In this document: one piece after another, positions 63,522-64,000 of the stretch
Layout of the letters: every line of letters begins with the position of its first letter
Position numbering within the stretch: the stretch's first letter is position 1
Origin: Tardiphaga sp. 709
GTDB lineage: Bacteria > Pseudomonadota > Alphaproteobacteria > Rhizobiales > Xanthobacteraceae
DNA: 64,000 nucleotides
Reading direction: 5' to 3'
Assembly (NCBI RefSeq): GCF_032401055.1
Contig: NZ_CP135529.1
Coordinates: 3,160,501 to 3,224,500 of the forward strand
Translations under genes and position numbers: made by a program
The notes under the pieces: model-generated
Database searches by the model: none
What the model was told of the DNA's origin: nothing
The model's input: the letters and a program-made list of their open reading frames with translations, nothing else

Positions 63522-64000
63522 CTACCCCACTTTGCTTCGCTTCGCCTGCGCCGCAACGCTCAGTTCGGGCCAGTCTTGCGCGATGGCCTCGATCAGCCAG
63601 TTGCGATAGCGGCGGATCAGTGGCGCATCCCAGCGGTCGGCGCGGGTGATGAAGTAATAGATGCCATCCGAATAAGGCTGAAAGCTCGCATTGTCTTTTC
63701 CGATCTCGACGAGGCGGCCGGATTCCAGCTCATGCGCAACCACCATATGGTTGGACAGCGCTACGCCGCGGCCATGGACCGCTGCATCCAGCGTCATGTG
63801 GCCCTGCCACAGGCGAGGACCGCCGAGGTCGAGTTCGTCATAGATGCCGTGCGCCGCCAGCCAGTGCGCCCAGCTGTCGAAGTCCTCTTCATGCAGCAGG
63901 CGCTGGCTGAGCAGATCGCGCGGCGTCTCGATCGCCGGCATCGAGGCCAGGTAGGCCGGGCTGGCCACCGCGACAATCGGCACCCGCGCGGCCTCGATGC
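63522..64000 (-). CDS. LysR-family regulator, GcvA-like, N-terminus cut by window edge
   Basis: The last about 159 codons only; the DNA-binding domain lies off the right edge. IVAVASPAYLASMPAIETPRDL, LLHEEDFDSWAHWL and GVALSNHMVVAHELESGRLVEI belong to the effector domain of GcvA/AmpR-type LysR proteins, and the end (RRYRNWLIEAIAQDW) is typical. Its target is probably on the right of the window. The stop is next to the second palindromic repeat. Confidence 0.88.
   Translation of the reverse strand, partial: IEAARVPIVAVASPAYLASMPAIETPRDLLSQRLLHEEDFDSWAHWLAAHGIYDELDLGGPRLWQGHMTLDAAVHGRGVALSNHMVVAHELESGRLVEIGKDNASFQPYSDGIYYFITRADRWDAPLIRRYRNWLIEAIAQDWPELSVAAQAKRSKVG

Overview
The window is GC-rich, densely coded DNA from an alphaproteobacterium, most likely of the Bradyrhizobium / Rhodopseudomonas / Afipia group. 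This rests on an alphaproteobacterial porin, a FixK-controlled cbb3 oxidase cluster, NAD-dependent formate dehydrogenase of the fds type, many branched-chain-amino-acid-type binding proteins, small proteins that look typical of that group, and short dispersed palindromic repeats between genes. I see no rRNA, tRNA, CRISPR array, integrase or insertion sequence, so this reads as ordinary chromosome with accessory catabolic islands. The genus is an inference.

Layout. (1) 1-6.7 kb: a LysR regulator followed by fdsG-fdsB-fdsA-fdhD (formate oxidation to CO2 with NAD+), with an inverted repeat just upstream of fdsG. (2) 7-13.5 kb: a small conserved protein, a TPR/SPINDLY-type glycosyltransferase, a major porin, a MarR regulator, and an alpha/beta-hydrolase-fold protein that has lost its catalytic serine. 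(3) 13.7-30.2 kb: a large minus-strand catabolic island. From right to left it holds a GMC oxidoreductase, an M20 metallohydrolase, an SdhA-like flavoprotein with a very short 2Fe-2S partner, a divergent MarR regulator with a clear palindromic operator, an amidohydrolase, a three-gene molybdenum hydroxylase whose 2Fe-2S subunit is fused to a CoxG domain, a complete branched-chain-type ABC transporter and a Rieske ferredoxin. It looks like one uptake-and-degradation system for an unidentified, probably N-containing or aromatic, compound.

(4) 30.4-37 kb: ccoNOQP, ccoGH and ccoS (cbb3 oxidase and its assembly genes) with a FixK/FNR-family regulator. Three FixK/FNR boxes lie in front of ccoN, ccoG and the regulator. 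The copper ATPase gene ccoI, normally between ccoH and ccoS, is absent. (5) 37-44 kb: an ATP-grasp ligase, an MFS transporter, and an ABC ATPase / FtsX-type permease / AttH-like secreted protein cassette. (6) 44-51 kb: an orphan binding protein, htpG with small hypothetical genes, an unusual soluble chemoreceptor-like protein, a VOC protein and a Nudix hydrolase.

(7) 51-57.3 kb: a second catabolic island with DenD-like and threonate-dehydrogenase-like enzymes, an NMT1-type binding protein, an IlvD/Edd dehydratase, a beta-keto acid cleavage enzyme and a RidA protein, suggesting sugar-acid breakdown. (8) 57.4-64 kb: recQ preceded by three palindromes spaced exactly 20 bp apart, a GYD protein, a membrane protein, about 1 kb of repeat-rich DNA without a convincing gene, a small membrane protein, a beta-lactamase-fold hydrolase, and a LysR regulator cut by the window edge.
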